From NCBI RefSeq assembly GCF_018860155.1, contig NZ_JAHKNI010000015.1, positions 1-64,000 on the forward strand: DNA of 64,000 nt, in the 5' to 3' direction. Shown in pieces: positions 1-7,782 of this stretch. The number at the start of each line of letters is the position of its first letter. Positions within the stretch are counted from its first letter, which is position 1. This DNA comes from Nocardia albiluteola. GTDB taxonomy: Bacteria > Actinomycetota > Actinomycetes > Mycobacteriales > Mycobacteriaceae. A program made the position numbers and the translations under genes. A model generated the notes under the pieces. That model did no database searches, was not told the DNA's origin, and worked only from the letters and a program-made list of their open reading frames with translations.

Positions 1-120
1 CATCCGGTGCGAGACTTACGGCCCCCGCACCGGCCCGACAGATCAAATTAAGGACAACCCAGCAGGGCGTCAGTCGGACCCAGAGTCACGACCAGCGCAG
101 GAACACGCCTTACATCATCA

Positions 121-2310
121 ATGTCGGACCTCGCTGTCATGATGGAGCCCGTGCCCGCCCCGACCTCCGCCCCGCGCCCCGTGCTCGACGGTCTCGACCC
201 CGAGCAGGCCGCGGCGGTCCGCGCGCCGCGCGGGCCGGTCTGCGTGCTCGCGGGCGCCGGCACGGGCAAGACGCGCACGATCACCCATCGCATCGCCCAC
301 CTCGTCTCAGCCGGGCACGTGCGGGCGGATCAGGTGCTGGCGGTCACCTTCACCGCGCGCGCGGCGGGTGAGCTGCGCGCGCGGCTGCGCACGCTGGGCC
401 TGGGCGGTGAGGCAAATACGGTGCAGGCCCGCACCTTCCACGCGGCCGCGCTGCGGCAGCTGCGCTACTTCTGGCCGCAGGTCGTCGGCGAGGTGCCCTG
501 GCGGCTGATCGACAGTAAATTCCCGATCGTGGCCCAGGCCGCGAATCGGGCGGGCCTGTCCACCGCGACCGAGAGCGTGCGAGATCTGGCCGGTGAGATC
601 GAATGGGCCAAGGCCTCGCTCATCGCCCCCGAGGACTACGCCGCCGCGGCGGCCCGCCGGCATCGCGAGACGCCGTACGAGCCGCGTCGCGTCGCCGATG
701 TCTACACCGGGTACGAGGCGCTCAAGACCAGCGCCGAGGGCGTCCTGCTCGACTTCGACGATCTGCTGCTGCACACCGCGGCCGCCCTGGAGGGCTATCC
801 GGCCGTCGCCGAGGAGTTCCGCGGCCGGTACCGCTGTTTCGTGGTCGACGAATACCAGGACGTCACCCCGCTGCAGCAGCGCGTGCTCGATGCCTGGCTG
901 GGCGGGCGCGACGATCTGACCGTCGTCGGCGATGCCAACCAGACCATCTACTCCTTCACCGGCGCGAGTCCGAGCTATCTGCTCGACTTCTCCCGCCGCT
1001 TCCCGGAGGCCACGGTGGTGCGGCTCGAGCGGGACTATCGCTCGACTCCGCAGGTCGTCTCGCTCGCCAACCGGGTGATCGGCGCGGCCCACGGCCGAAT
1101 CGCCGGTACCCGCCTGCAGCTGATCGGCCAGCGCCCCAGCGGCCCGGAGCCGGCCTTCGCCGAATACGAGGACGAGTCGGCGGAGGCCCTCGCGGTCGTT
1201 AAGTCGATCGCCCGCCTGCTCGGCACGGGGGTGCCCGCGGCGGAGATTGCCGTGCTCTACCGCATCAACGCCCAGTCCGAGGCGTACGAGCAGGCACTCA
1301 CCGAGGCCGGGATTCCGTATCAGGTACGCGGCGGCGAGGGCTTCTTCCAGCGCGCCGAGGTCCGACAGGCGGTGCAGGCGCTGCGGCAGGCCGCCGCGCG
1401 TGAGGATCTGCCCGATGCGCGCGGCCCGGAGCTGGTCACGCTCGTTCGCGCGGCGCTGTCGCGCCTGGGACTGACGGCCACCGAGCCGAGCGGTGCGCAG
1501 GCGCGTGAGCGCTGGGCCTCGCTCGTCGCGCTCGTGCGGCTCACCGAGGAGCTGGCCGAGCAGGATCCCGACCTCGAGCTGGCCGGTCTGCTGCGCGAAC
1601 TCGGCCTCCGGGCCGAGGCGCGGCACCCACCGACCGTGCAGGGGGTCACCCTGGCCTCGCTGCACGCGGCCAAGGGGCTGGAATGGGATGCGGTGTTCCT
1701 GGTCGGCCTGGCCGACGGCACGCTGCCGATCGCGCACGTGTTCGGCGAGGGCGGGGCGGTGGCCGACGAGGCCGCCCTCGAAGAGGAACGCAGGCTGCTC
1801 TATGTCGGCGTCACCCGTGCGCGCGAACACCTCCAACTGTCTTGGGCGCTCTCGCGCGGCGGGCGAAAGACCCGGCGCCGCAGCCGATTCCTCAACGGCC
1901 TGGTGCCCGAGGATTCGCCCGCCTCGCGGATCGCCCAGCCCGGGGGCGAGCGCCGCGGCCCGAAGCGAGAGCATCCCCGGTGCCGGATCTGCAACCGCCC
2001 GCTGCTCGGCACCGCCTCGACCATGCTGGGGCGCTGCTCGCGCTGCCCGGCCGAACTGGATGCCGAGCTGCTGGCCGCGCTGCAGGACTGGCGGATGAAA
2101 AGGGCGATCGAGTTGTCGGTTCCGGACTACGCGGTGCTCACCGACGCCACCCTCACCGCGATTGCCGAGCAGCGGCCGGCCGACGTCCATGCGCTGGAAG
2201 CGATCCCCGGCATCAGGCAAAGCAAGCTGCGCCAGTTCGGTGCCGACGTACTCGCCATGGTGCGCTCGCGCGAACGCGCGCAAGCCCCCAAAACTGCAGG
2301 TGAAAAATAG
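121..2310 (+). CDS. uvrD2: ATP-dependent DNA helicase UvrD2 (superfamily 1)
   Basis: A 729-residue SF1A helicase that unwinds DNA during repair. Visible motifs: Walker A GAGTGKT at residues 45-51, the Walker B/motif II segment VVDEYQD at 241-247, GDANQTIYSF near 270, motif IV-VI segments including QGVTLASLHAAKGLEWD, and a C-terminal four-cysteine zinc module (C621, C624, C639, C642) followed by an HRDC-like domain to the end. The zinc module and HRDC tail are the features that separate mycobacterial UvrD2 from UvrD1. The start at 121 is the first ATG; ATGs at 139 and 142 are alternatives because no clear Shine-Dalgarno is seen before 121. The stop codon overlaps the AT-rich element of the whiB7 promoter just downstream. 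Position immediately upstream of whiB7 is as in mycobacteria. Confidence 0.95.
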   Translation: MSDLAVMMEPVPAPTSAPRPVLDGLDPEQAAAVRAPRGPVCVLAGAGTGKTRTITHRIAHLVSAGHVRADQVLAVTFTARAAGELRARLRTLGLGGEANTVQARTFHAAALRQLRYFWPQVVGEVPWRLIDSKFPIVAQAANRAGLSTATESVRDLAGEIEWAKASLIAPEDYAAAAARRHRETPYEPRRVADVYTGYEALKTSAEGVLLDFDDLLLHTAAALEGYPAVAEEFRGRYRCFVVDEYQDVTPLQQRVLDAWLGGRDDLTVVGDANQTIYSFTGASPSYLLDFSRRFPEATVVRLERDYRSTPQVVSLANRVIGAAHGRIAGTRLQLIGQRPSGPEPAFAEYEDESAEALAVVKSIARLLGTGVPAAEIAVLYRINAQSEAYEQALTEAGIPYQVRGGEGFFQRAEVRQAVQALRQAAAREDLPDARGPELVTLVRAALSRLGLTATEPSGAQARERWASLVALVRLTEELAEQDPDLELAGLLRELGLRAEARHPPTVQGVTLASLHAAKGLEWDAVFLVGLADGTLPIAHVFGEGGAVADEAALEEERRLLYVGVTRAREHLQLSWALSRGGRKTRRRSRFLNGLVPEDSPASRIAQPGGERRGPKREHPRCRICNRPLLGTASTMLGRCSRCPAELDAELLAALQDWRMKRAIELSVPDYAVLTDATLTAIAEQRPADVHALEAIPGIRQSKLRQFGADVLAMVRSRERAQAPKTAGEK

Positions 2311-2341
2311 GTTGTGCGGCCGTGTAAGGCACCCGTAGGGT
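2303..2341 (+). promoter_or_regulatory. whiB7 promoter with WhiB7-type AT-rich element
   Basis: An A-tract (AAAAAT, 2303-2308) lies three bases before a -35 element TTGTGC (2312-2317). An 18-base spacer leads to a -10 element TAGGGT (2336-2341). An AT-rich element three bases upstream of a sigma-A -35 is the known signature of WhiB7-activated promoters, so autoregulation is the simplest reading. The element sits on the uvrD2 stop codon. Transcription would begin near 2348, giving a leader of roughly 540 bases before whiB7. Confidence 0.7.
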
Positions 2342-2418
2342 GGTTTACGTGCACCGGGAGGTCATTCCGTTGCGCACAGTGATCTAACGGACAACGAGTT
2401 ATGGAGGGAGACAGACCA

Positions 2419-2739
2419 ATGAACGGCATCGTGAACGCCTTTGCCCCGACCGGCCTTGCCGCGTCGGCGATTTCGTCCGTGTCCGTCTCCCGGGGGGTCC
2501 TCATGCAGAGGACCGGTCTGTCCACCCGCATCACAAGCGTTTTCGGTGCCGAATTGCAAGCGCCGAAGCGTGTGATCAAAGCGGACAAGCCCCAGCGGAG
2601 CTGGCACCCGACGAACACCTTCGTCGGCGCCCATGCAGGTGATTCCGGAGTGAACCCGGCCTACCTGCCGGCAGCCCGCCTCCGCGAGGCAGACCCAGCG
2701 ACCGTGATCAGGAGTCGACACCGAAGTCGACTCAGGTAG
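2419..2739 (+). CDS. Upstream ORF in the whiB7 leader (putative regulatory peptide)
   Basis: A 106-codon ORF with a strong Shine-Dalgarno (GGAGGGA, 2403-2409) before ATG 2419; an in-frame ATG at 2401 lies too close to its own SD to be preferred. The peptide is basic toward its end (RSRHRSRLR) and matches no family I recognise. It lies wholly inside the inferred whiB7 leader and stops 22 bases before an intrinsic terminator. In mycobacteria whiB7 is controlled by a much shorter upstream ORF whose translation favours termination; by analogy this ORF is probably the sensing element rather than a gene selected for its product. Real translation is likely from the SD; function is inferred. Confidence 0.5.
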   Translation: MNGIVNAFAPTGLAASAISSVSVSRGVLMQRTGLSTRITSVFGAELQAPKRVIKADKPQRSWHPTNTFVGAHAGDSGVNPAYLPAARLREADPATVIRSRHRSRLR

Positions 2740-2754
2740 GGGAAACCCCCCACC
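2735..2754 (+). promoter_or_regulatory. Hairpin at the end of the whiB7 upstream ORF
   Basis: GGTAGGGG (2735-2742) can pair with CCCCCCACC (2746-2754) over an AAA loop. The TAG stop codon of the upstream ORF lies inside the 5' arm, so a ribosome terminating there would melt it. It could act as a pause or as part of a competing structure with the terminator that follows. Confidence 0.4.
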
Positions 2755-2761
2755 AGCCTCC

Positions 2762-2802
2762 TGGCCACGGATCGCAGAAGCGAAACCGTGGCCAATATTT
2801 TT
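2762..2802 (+). terminator. Intrinsic terminator (attenuator) in the whiB7 leader
   Basis: TGGCCACGG (2762-2770) pairs perfectly with CCGTGGCCA (2786-2794), followed by TATTTTT (2796-2802). This is a textbook Rho-independent terminator placed between the upstream ORF and whiB7, so most transcripts should stop here unless it is prevented from folding. It makes transcription attenuation the likely control of whiB7, as reported for mycobacterial whiB7. Confidence 0.75.
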
Positions 2803-2890
2803 AAGGCCTCCAGCCACCGGCACCGGTTTCGCGGAAGAACGCAGTTTCTTCCACACAAGTTGACCGCTGCACGAGCTGAAGGAGCAAGAC

Positions 2891-3199
2891 GTGTCTACCG
2901 CGACCGCTTTTCGCGTGACATGCCGTACACCCGTGGCCCCGACTTCCCGCCCTCGCGGAGTCTCGCTCACCCTCCCCTGCCGGGTCGGAAACCCCGACCT
3001 GTGGTTCGCCGAGAGCCCTGCGCAGTTGGAAGAGGCGAAGGCACTGTGCGCATCCTGCCCGATCCGCAAGGGCTGCCTGAGCGCCGCCCTGGATCGTGCT
3101 GAGCCCTGGGGTGTCTGGGGCGGCGAGATCTTCGAACAGGGTGTTGTGATCGCCCGCAAGCGGCCGCGTGGCCGCCCGCGCAAGGTTACCGTGGCATGA
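2891..3199 (+). CDS. whiB7: WhiB7 antibiotic-resistance transcriptional activator
   Basis: A 102-residue WhiB-family iron-sulfur regulator that binds the principal sigma factor and activates intrinsic antibiotic-resistance genes. The four cluster cysteines are C30, C53, C56 and C62, followed by the sigma-contacting turn GVWGGE (74-79) and the C-terminal AT-hook RPRGRPRK (91-98). The AT-hook is what distinguishes WhiB7 from other WhiB proteins. The start is GTG with a GAAGGAG Shine-Dalgarno about seven bases upstream. Expression is probably governed by the autoregulatory promoter and leader attenuator. Gene order with uvrD2 and the ABC1 kinase matches mycobacteria. Confidence 0.95.
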   Translation: MSTATAFRVTCRTPVAPTSRPRGVSLTLPCRVGNPDLWFAESPAQLEEAKALCASCPIRKGCLSAALDRAEPWGVWGGEIFEQGVVIARKRPRGRPRKVTVA

Positions 3200-3232
3200 G
3201 CCGCCCCGTCTTTCACGGGGGGCATCACCAAA

Positions 3233-3260
3233 CCCCGCATCTGAACCATCAGATGCGGGG
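3233..3260. terminator. Bidirectional terminator between whiB7 and the ABC1-type kinase
   Basis: A perfect 12-base-pair stem, CCCCGCATCTGA (3233-3244) with TCAGATGCGGGG (3249-3260), over an ACCA loop, lies between two convergent genes. A pyrimidine-rich stretch follows on the plus strand. It can serve both whiB7 and the opposing gene ending at 3305. Confidence 0.75.
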
Positions 3261-3304
3261 CTTCGGCCTTTCCGGGGTGTTCTCGGTATGGGCGGTGCGA
3301 AAAA

Positions 3305-4639
3305 TCAACTGGCGCGGAGGTGTTCGGCGTAGCCGGGGACCCAGTCCTGCATCAGCTGCATGAACGGGACCTCCGCGTCGAGCTGCGCGCAGATCCCGAT
3401 TGATCCCATCAGCACCCGGAAGATCATCGAGTGCTCGCGCGGCAGCTGCAACGACCAGGAGGTGCGCATCTCGGCACTGGTGACGTCGGTGGCCCTGCCC
3501 GCGACCCGCTGCATCCATCGGCGAGTGAAGTGGAAGGTGTCGGTGCGAATGGGATCGGTGAAGGGGCGCAGGAAGTTCGAGATTTCCTCGGCGGTGACGG
3601 TCTTGCCGGGGATGACCCAGCCGTTGTCGGACATCAGCCGCGTCAGCTCGTCGAATCGGTCGTCGACGGCGAACGCCACCATCTGCCCCAGGATCGGCGG
3701 GAAGCCGCCGGGCAGCGGTGCGCACATGCCGAAGTCGATGACCGCGAGACGGCCGTCGGGCAGCATCATGAAGTTGCCCGGATGCGGATCGCCGTGCAGC
3801 AGACCGCATGTCGCGGGGGAGGAGAAGTCGAACTCACCCATCAGCCCGGCGACCCGGTTGCGCAGCTCGCGGGTGCCCTCGGGATCCTCGTTGCCCCGCT
3901 TGATGATTGCCGACAGCGGGGTAGCGTCGGCGAGCCATTCGGTGACGATCACCTTCGGGGCGCTGGCGACCACCCTCGGCACCAGGATCTGCGGGTGCCC
4001 GGCGAAACCCTTCGCGAACGCGCGCTGATTCGACGCCTCGATCCGGTAGTCGAGCTCCTCCTCCATGTGCTCGCTGATCTGGGCGAGGACGGGCTTCACG
4101 TCCGAGGCCTGCAGGATGCTCGCGATGGCCCCGCCCATGCGGTTCAGAGTCTTCAGGTCGGCGCGCAGCGCCTCGTCGGCACCCGGATACTGCACCTTCA
4201 CCGCCACCTCGCGCCCGTCGGACCACACCGCCCGATGCACCTGGCCGATGCTGGCCGAGGCGGCCGGCTGCTCGTCGAAATCGCGGAAGCGCTTGCGCCA
4301 GCCGGTGCCGAGCTGCTGATCCAGCATCCGGTGTACCGAGGCGGTGGGCATCGGCGGGGCCGCGGCCTGCAACTTGGTGAGCGCCTCGCGGTAGTGCTCA
4401 CCGAATTCCGGCGGCACCGCGGCCTCCATGACCGACAGCGCCTGCCCGAATTTCATTGCGCCGCCCTTGAGCTCGCCCAGGATGGAGAACAGCTGCTCGG
4501 CGGCCTTCTGATTCAGCTGCGCGTTGATCTCCTGCTTGTCGCCCCCGGCGAGCTTGCGGCCGAAGCCCACGGCGGCCCGCCCCGCAATGCCCAGCGGAAT
4601 TTTCGCCAGCTTGGCATTGCGCGACGAGCGCCGACTCAC
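3305..4639 (-). CDS. ABC1/UbiB-type atypical kinase (Rv3197-like)
   Basis: A 444-residue protein of the ABC1/UbiB/ADCK atypical kinase family. It carries the N-terminal signature around KGGAMKFGQALS, the nucleotide-lysine segment VAVKVQYPG, the catalytic-loop region HGDPHPGN near residue 280 and the metal-binding VIDFGM that follows. The mycobacterial homologue next to whiB7 has been linked to macrolide tolerance; whether this copy acts the same way is inference. GTG at 4639 is chosen because GGGGAGG lies about 11 bases upstream and the length then matches the family; an upstream in-frame extension to 4753 looks like leader. It converges on whiB7 across a shared terminator. Confidence 0.88.
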   Translation of the reverse strand: MSRRSSRNAKLAKIPLGIAGRAAVGFGRKLAGGDKQEINAQLNQKAAEQLFSILGELKGGAMKFGQALSVMEAAVPPEFGEHYREALTKLQAAAPPMPTASVHRMLDQQLGTGWRKRFRDFDEQPAASASIGQVHRAVWSDGREVAVKVQYPGADEALRADLKTLNRMGGAIASILQASDVKPVLAQISEHMEEELDYRIEASNQRAFAKGFAGHPQILVPRVVASAPKVIVTEWLADATPLSAIIKRGNEDPEGTRELRNRVAGLMGEFDFSSPATCGLLHGDPHPGNFMMLPDGRLAVIDFGMCAPLPGGFPPILGQMVAFAVDDRFDELTRLMSDNGWVIPGKTVTAEEISNFLRPFTDPIRTDTFHFTRRWMQRVAGRATDVTSAEMRTSWSLQLPREHSMIFRVLMGSIGICAQLDAEVPFMQLMQDWVPGYAEHLRAS

Positions 4640-4782
4640 AATCTCTGACACCTCCCCATCATGGCGGACGTACCGGCCGGTGTGCCATGAGAATTCGCTA
4701 AATCCGGACCGCGTGGCGTGGGTCACAGTCCCGCTGTTCGCGGGGCCGGACACCGCGCTCGCGTGGGCCGGATCGGCGGATC

Positions 4783-5469
4783 TCAGGCTACGGTGAACCC
4801 GCCGTCCACGGGCAGGATCGAGCCGGTGACGTATTCGGCGTCGATCAGATAGCCGATTGCGGTGGCCACGTCCGCCGGGCTACCGACGCGCCCGGCGGGC
4901 ACCTGCTGCCCGGCCGCGGCGAACTGAGCCTGGCGCTGGTCGGTGGGCAGGAACGACCACCAGGCCGTGTCCACGACGCCGGGCGCTACGACGTTGACCC
5001 GCACCGGCGCCAGTTCGGCCGCCAGCGGCGGGACGATCCGCTCGATTGCTCCGTTGACCGCGGCGAACGTGACCGTCCCCGGAATGGCCGCGCGGGCCGA
5101 GGAAGCGGACACCATGGTGATCGAACCGGTCACCTGCGCGCGCTGGATCGCGAACAGGTAGCCGAACAGTTTGCCGTCGAATCCGGTGCGCAGATCCGCC
5201 AGGTCGATCTCGCGCAGCGGGCCGATGCCTACCGCGCCGGGGCTGAAGGCCAGTACCAGGTGATCGATGCTGCCCATCCGCTCGAAGAACGCCGCGACCT
5301 GTTCCTGCGAGGCGCCATCGACCGCCTCGGCGGCGTGCACCCGGTCCTTCACCGCGGCCAGCTTCTCCGGATCGCGTCCGGTGACGGTGACCTCGTGGCC
5401 CTGTGCGGTCAGTCGTTCCGCGGTGGCCAGTCCGATGCCGGCGGTGCCACCCATGATCACGATGCGCAT
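4783..5469 (-). CDS. Short-chain dehydrogenase/reductase
   Basis: A 228-residue classical-type SDR. The N-terminal nucleotide-binding motif is GGTAGIGLATA (residues 7-17). The usual catalytic Ser lies in the MVSASSA segment. The canonical YxxxK is not plain (the region reads FAAVNGAIE), so the active site is atypical and catalysis may differ. The C-terminus ends in LPVDGGF, as in many SDRs. ATG 5469 has AGGGAG upstream. It is divergent from a TetR regulator that probably controls it. The pair is an insertion between genes adjacent in mycobacteria. Substrate unknown. Confidence 0.85.
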   Translation of the reverse strand: MRIVIMGGTAGIGLATAERLTAQGHEVTVTGRDPEKLAAVKDRVHAAEAVDGASQEQVAAFFERMGSIDHLVLAFSPGAVGIGPLREIDLADLRTGFDGKLFGYLFAIQRAQVTGSITMVSASSARAAIPGTVTFAAVNGAIERIVPPLAAELAPVRVNVVAPGVVDTAWWSFLPTDQRQAQFAAAGQQVPAGRVGSPADVATAIGYLIDAEYVTGSILPVDGGFTVA

Positions 5470-5545
5470 TGCGCGTCTCCCTCTACTTTCAATACGTTGC
5501 GTCTCGATAGTATTTCGAACCGTGGCGTCTTGTAAAGTGGTCGCC
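5470..5545. promoter_or_regulatory. Divergent promoter/operator region, SDR and TetR
   Basis: A 76-base divergent region, AT-richer than its surroundings. It holds an inverted pair AATAC...GTATT spaced 14 bases and two near-identical direct copies of GTKGCGTCT. Either could be the TetR operator; the sequence alone does not decide. Confidence 0.35.
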
Positions 5546-6118
5546 ATGGTTGGTGACAAACCGCTCGGACGCCCCCGCAGCGAGGACCGCCGTCGCGCGA
5601 TCCTGGCCGCGGCGGTGGACGAGCTACGGGAGCGGGGCTATGCGGCCCTGACGATCGAGGGCATCGCGGCCCGCGCGGGCGCGGGCAAGCAGACGATCTA
5701 CCGCTGGTGGCCCTCGAAGGCCGATGTGGTGCTCGAGGCGCTGCTCGACGCGGCCGACTCGGCCATTGCGGTTCCGGACACCGGATCGCTGCCGCAGGAC
5801 CTGCTCGCCTTTCTGGAGGCCACCTTCCAAGAGCGCGGCCAGCGCCCCGTGCTGGTCGGCCTGATGGCCCACGCAATGCTGGATCCGGTGTTCGCGCAGG
5901 GGTTCCGGGATCGCTTCCTGTTCGCGCGGCGCGCTGTGCTGCGGGAGATCTTCGATCGGGCGGCGGCGCGCGGGGAGATCGCGGCCGGCATCGACCCCGA
6001 GCTGTTGATCGACGTCGTCTACGGCGTGCTGTGGTATCGGCTGCTGCTGGACCACGCGCCGCTGGACGACGCGGCCGGGCGCGATCTGGCCGATCTGGTG
6101 CTGCGGGCCGTGCGCTGA
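5546..6118 (+). CDS. TetR/AcrR-family transcriptional regulator
   Basis: A 190-residue repressor with an N-terminal TetR helix-turn-helix: RAILAAAVDELRERGYAALT, then IAARAGAGKQTIYRWW near residues 35-50. The C-terminal half resembles the TetR_C domain common in actinobacterial regulators. ATG 5546 is chosen because the family start MVGDKPLGRPR fits; upstream in-frame codons run through the SDR on the other strand. It most likely represses the divergent SDR and itself. The inducer is unknown. Confidence 0.88.
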   Translation: MVGDKPLGRPRSEDRRRAILAAAVDELRERGYAALTIEGIAARAGAGKQTIYRWWPSKADVVLEALLDAADSAIAVPDTGSLPQDLLAFLEATFQERGQRPVLVGLMAHAMLDPVFAQGFRDRFLFARRAVLREIFDRAAARGEIAAGIDPELLIDVVYGVLWYRLLLDHAPLDDAAGRDLADLVLRAVR

Positions 6119-6153
6119 GGATCGTGCCCCAACCGCTCGCGCATCCCCGAAGG

Positions 6154-7047
6154 TCACGATCGGACGGTGCCCGTCCCACCGCGCCCGGTCGGCGCGCCGA
6201 TCGTGCGGCAGCCACAGGCCGCGTGAACGGGCCAGTGCCGCTTGTCGATTCGGAGCGAGTCGGGGTCCAGCTCCAGCGTGGCGCCGAGGGTGAGCGGCGG
6301 GCGTGCGGCGATGCCGTCCAGGACGGTTTCCACGTCCCGCAGCACCAGGGCGGTGGCCGCGGTGATGGTCGCGGCCGAGCCGTGTCCGATACGGCCCAGC
6401 AGCTGAGCTGCCAGATGCGGCCAGTCGTGGTCCAAATCGCCGCGGGTCAGGTCGGCGCAGCGCAGGCAACTGGTGCCGCCCGGCAGCACCATCGGACCGA
6501 CGATTCCGCGACCGTCCCGCATTCGCACCTGTAGGTGGGGAATCCGGTACAGCACAAGGTCGTTGGCCAGGATCGGATCGGGCACCAGCGCATCGGCCAG
6601 GATCACCAGATCTGCCGACCAGCCCGCGACCGTCGCGGCGGCGAGGTAGCCGCGGGATCGGGTCGGGCGCAGGCCCAGGCGCCGCACACCCGCGGCAATG
6701 GCCTCGGACAGCGGCCCGCGGCCGTGTATGTGGATCCGGCGCACTCGTGGGGGAGTGGCAGGTGATCGCGGATGTGTCAGCAGTCCGGCGGCATCCAGGT
6801 CCGCCAGGATCTCGAGGGCCGCGGTCGCGCCGATGCCCAAACCGTCCGCCCGCCAGACGATCTGGGGATGGCTGTGCAGCCCGTCGAGCAGCCGCAGGAA
6901 CTCGGCCACCGTCTCGGCGGCGATTCCGGGCGGCTCCAGCACCATCGCGCGCTCGGGGTCCCATCCCAGCTGCACGACCCCGGACGGCCTGCGCAGCACC
7001 GTGACGCGGGGATGCAGCATCGGCCCACGCGGGGAAGTGCCACTCAT
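6154..7047 (-). CDS. ThiF/cyclodehydratase-like protein (TOMM leader-binding type)
   Basis: A 297-residue protein resembling the E1/ThiF-like half of bacteriocin cyclodehydratases (often annotated as TOMM precursor leader-peptide-binding) and apparently the Rv3196-like member of this conserved cluster. A Rossmann-like glycine segment (HGRGPLSEAIAAGVRRLGL) is followed by a zinc-type pair of cysteine motifs, SCLRC near residue 200 and CGC near the C-terminus. No YcaO partner is present here. ATG 7047 follows GAGGTGGAGG, which is the end of a repeated element (7049-7226), so its translation initiation site may have come with the repeat. It converges on the TetR gene at 6118. Function unproven. 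Confidence 0.7.
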   Translation of the reverse strand: MSGTSPRGPMLHPRVTVLRRPSGVVQLGWDPERAMVLEPPGIAAETVAEFLRLLDGLHSHPQIVWRADGLGIGATAALEILADLDAAGLLTHPRSPATPPRVRRIHIHGRGPLSEAIAAGVRRLGLRPTRSRGYLAAATVAGWSADLVILADALVPDPILANDLVLYRIPHLQVRMRDGRGIVGPMVLPGGTSCLRCADLTRGDLDHDWPHLAAQLLGRIGHGSAATITAATALVLRDVETVLDGIAARPPLTLGATLELDPDSLRIDKRHWPVHAACGCRTIGAPTGRGGTGTVRS

Positions 7048-7048
7048 G

Positions 7049-7226
7049 CCTCCACCTCGCTGGCGCTCGGCTCCGGCATGCGCGATGCACGCTGTGTTAT
7101 TGGTTCGCTCCGCTGCGCTCCGCTCATGCCTCCACCTCGCTAGCGCTCGGCACCGGCCCTCCACCTCGCTGGCGCTCGGCTCCGGCATGCGCGATGCACG
7201 CTGTGTTATTGATTCGCTCCGCTGCG
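7049..7226. repeat. Tandem 69-bp direct repeats carrying a ribosome-binding site
   Basis: Two copies (7049-7117 and 7158-7226) differ at one base; a partial third copy lies between them (about 7126-7157). On the minus strand each copy ends in a Shine-Dalgarno-like GAGGTGGAGG; the first copy leads directly into the start codon of the gene at 7047. The repeats fill essentially the whole gap between that gene and the small ORF ending at 7228. They look like dispersed intergenic repeats of this genome rather than coding sequence. Confidence 0.8.
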
Positions 7227-7227
7227 G

Positions 7228-7410
7228 TCATGCCCGCGCCCCGCGAGTGCGTGCACGGCGGTGCGCCGGCTGCCGGGCGCGATCGCGGCCTGGATACTCC
7301 GTGATCTCCTGGGCGACAATGGATTCCACCTGGAAACAGGTCGAGATGGCAGGGGCGGGCGAGGGCATCGCACCGCGAATCCCGCCTGCGATCGGTGCAC
7401 GGTTGGTCAT
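7228..7410 (-). CDS. Small hypothetical protein beside the ThiF-like gene
   Basis: A 60-codon ORF starting at ATG 7410. The central segment ISTCFQVESIVAQEITEY is well-behaved helical sequence with one cysteine, and the tail is Arg-rich. No Shine-Dalgarno is evident, so it would be leaderless or poorly translated; a longer in-frame reading to 7719 is possible but runs through repeat sequence. It lies immediately upstream of, and on the same strand as, the ThiF/cyclodehydratase-like gene, separated only by the 69-bp repeats. It could be a conserved small protein of this cluster or a modified-peptide precursor; neither is established. Confidence 0.45.
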   Translation of the reverse strand: MTNRAPIAGGIRGAMPSPAPAISTCFQVESIVAQEITEYPGRDRARQPAHRRARTRGARA

Positions 7411-7601
7411 GGATGCAGTGTGCCCGCGGCGGTGTGCGGGACGGCCGGAACAACCACCGGTTATCCACAGGCGGACCGGTCGTCCACAGGGCAATTCGGC
7501 CGGGTGAGATGTTATCCAGGCCCCGCTCGCGGGCGTCTTCTCGCCGACTTTGCGGACTCGAGATACCCGGGGGACCACAATTTTCCGACTGGGCCTCGAT
7601 C

Positions 7602-7762
7602 CGGGTGCGACAAGCGGCGCGGCGGCGGCCTGCATCATCGACGATGCCCGATCCAGTCGCGGATCCGACCGGCTTGGTCCGGATCCGGGTGCGACGCCCC
7701 CGTGGTGGCATTCGTGCACTCGACTTGGTCCAGGGTGCGACGCCCCTGTGGTGGCATTCGTG
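7602..7762. repeat. Degenerate 46-bp tandem repeat
   Basis: Two 30-base near-identical segments beginning GGGTGCGACGCCCC (7687-7716 and 7733-7762) are offset by 46 bases and differ at one position. A shorter relative occurs near 7602. Otherwise the 7411-7782 gap contains no gene I can support. Confidence 0.6.
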
Positions 7763-7782
7763 TGTGGTGGACCAGACTCGGT

